Shown: positions 5,595 through 6,081 of the stretch, one piece after another
Position numbering within the stretch: position 1 is the stretch's first letter
Layout of the letters: each line of letters starts with the position of its first letter
Assembly (NCBI GenBank): GCA_017302775.1
Contig: JAFLDC010000178.1
Coordinates: 1 to 6,081, forward strand
Reading direction: 5' to 3'
DNA from: Sphingomonadales bacterium
Lineage (GTDB): Bacteria; Pseudomonadota; Alphaproteobacteria; Sphingomonadales; Sphingomonadaceae
DNA length: 6,081 nt
Notes under the pieces: model-generated
The model's input: only the letters and a program-made list of their open reading frames with translations
Told to the model about the DNA's origin: nothing
The model's database searches: none
Translations under genes and position numbers: made by a program

Positions 5595-5619
5595 CCTCCG
5601 GCAAACCCAGTGCGGTTCA
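5595..5619 (-). repeat. Right terminal inverted repeat of the IS
   Basis: It ends GCGGTTCA and lies 16 bp after the orfB stop. It pairs with 4298-4322 with one mismatch and defines the right boundary of the element. Confidence 0.9.
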
Positions 5620-5680
5620 AACCCATCGTGAAGCACTGATCGGCCTGGCGACAGTGGCGTTGCTGATCTAGGCTCGCGCC

Positions 5681-6081
5681 ATGGCCCATTGCGTCTTCAT
5701 GCACCGATCGGATTCGATCTACGACGACAGTCCGGCGGTGCAGTATCAGTTTCCGAAACAGTATCTCGGCCGCGCCGAGCCCAGCATCGGCGACTGGATC
5801 CTCTATCTCGAGCCCACCAAGGTCCGTGGATCGCGCGGCTACTTTGCCATCGCCCGCGTGCAGCTGATCATCCCGGATCCGAAGGCGGCGGGGATGTTCC
5901 TCGCGCTGATCGAGCCGAACTCCTATCTCGACTTCGCCAACCCGGTTCCGTTCAACGATGCCGACGGGCCGATCGAGCGCGGCTTGCTGAATGATGAGGG
6001 CAAGCTCTCGGGGCGAGCCCAGTCAGCGGTACGCTCCATTTCCGATGCCGACTTCTATCGCATCGTCGATTGTGGGCTTGA
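5681..6081 (+). CDS. Putative HNH-endonuclease N-terminal region, cut by the right edge
   Basis: The frame is open from ATG 5681 to the end of the window: 133 codons plus two bases. The product starts MAHCVFMHRSDSIYDDSPAV and contains QYQFPKQYLGRAE (21-33), GDWILYLEPTK (37-47), GSRGYFAIARVQLIIPDP (50-67), GMFLALIEPNSYLDF (71-85), NPVPF (87-91) and ERGLLNDEGKLSGRAQSAVR (99-118). I recall this pattern from the N-terminal domain of alphaproteobacterial putative restriction/HNH endonucleases, in which a mixed-beta domain precedes a C-terminal HNH nuclease. The nuclease part, if present, is beyond the window, so the call rests on resemblance only. No clear Shine-Dalgarno precedes the ATG; ATG 5699 is an alternative start. 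The gene begins 62 bp after the IS, so its original promoter may have been displaced. Confidence 0.65.
   Translation, partial: MAHCVFMHRSDSIYDDSPAVQYQFPKQYLGRAEPSIGDWILYLEPTKVRGSRGYFAIARVQLIIPDPKAAGMFLALIEPNSYLDFANPVPFNDADGPIERGLLNDEGKLSGRAQSAVRSISDADFYRIVDCGL

Larger units (their letters stand above)
4298..5619 (+). mobile_element. IS3-family insertion sequence, degraded
   Basis: The element is 1322 bp, bounded by 25-bp inverted repeats with 24 matches and TG...CA ends. It carries the two-gene layout of the IS3 family: orfA with a helix-turn-helix and leucine zipper, and orfB with an rve-type DDE catalytic core. The terminal sequence TGAACCGC followed by CTGGGTTTGCCGGAGG resembles IS51/IS407-like members as I remember them; the subgroup is not certain. 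Both genes carry frameshifts, so no intact OrfAB transposase can be made without recoding. The flanking 3-4 bp do not match on the two sides (left ATT, right AAC next to the ends), so there is no visible target duplication. Either the insertion is old or the flanks have been rearranged. Confidence 0.92.

Noticed and set aside
4295..5622. Target-site duplication flanking the IS
   Set aside because: Bases outside the ends do not match for 3 or 4 bp under any end choice within 2 bp; only the shared TT/AA extension of the inverted repeat is seen.

Overview
The window is GC-rich with strong G/C at third codon positions. Its gene families (XRE-cupin regulator, MOSC/PDR pair, ArsR-SRPBCC cassette) suggest an alphaproteobacterium, perhaps a sphingomonad or a member of the Rhizobiales; that placement is inferred from gene content and style only. 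It is a small accessory region made of independent transcription units, with a degraded insertion sequence at its right side.

Layout. (1) Positions 1-185, minus strand: an open coding-like fragment without a recognisable start, running off the left edge; family not recognised. (2) 237-842, minus strand: an XRE-type regulator with a C-terminal cupin domain. It is divergent from (3) 967-1458, a MOSC-domain protein, and 1462-2412, a PDR/VanB-type flavin/NAD(P)H/[2Fe-2S] reductase, which form a tight two-gene operon. The divergent spacer holds a near-perfect inverted repeat (924-946) and a perfect 10-bp palindrome (893-902), the best candidate operators for the regulator. (4) 2413-2568: a noncoding spacer with an inverted repeat and, at its right end, a promoter-like element. 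(5) 2569-4161: a four-gene plus-strand operon encoding an ArsR-family repressor, an SRPBCC/AHSA1-like protein, a small four-helix membrane protein and a TfoX N-terminal-domain protein, followed by a probable intrinsic terminator at 4205-4237. A perfect 16-bp palindrome lies across the arsR start codon. (6) 4298-5619: an IS3-family insertion sequence of 1322 bp with 25-bp terminal inverted repeats (24/25 identical). Both orfA and the start of orfB are frameshifted, and I see no target-site duplication. (7) 5681 to the right edge: the N-terminal 133 residues of a protein resembling the N-terminal domain of putative HNH endonucleases.

How the genes work together. The XRE-cupin protein probably controls the MOSC/reductase pair, in which a flavin/iron-sulfur electron donor may feed a molybdenum-cofactor-binding MOSC protein; the substrate is unknown. 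The ArsR protein probably represses its own operon through the start-codon palindrome, and its partners suggest sensing of a small organic ligand or a stress rather than of a metal. The insertion sequence is probably immobile by itself. I found no RNA gene, CRISPR array or clearly new multi-gene defence system; the less familiar points are the split MOSC/PDR pair with its own regulator, the start-codon operator, and the unidentified left-edge fragment.
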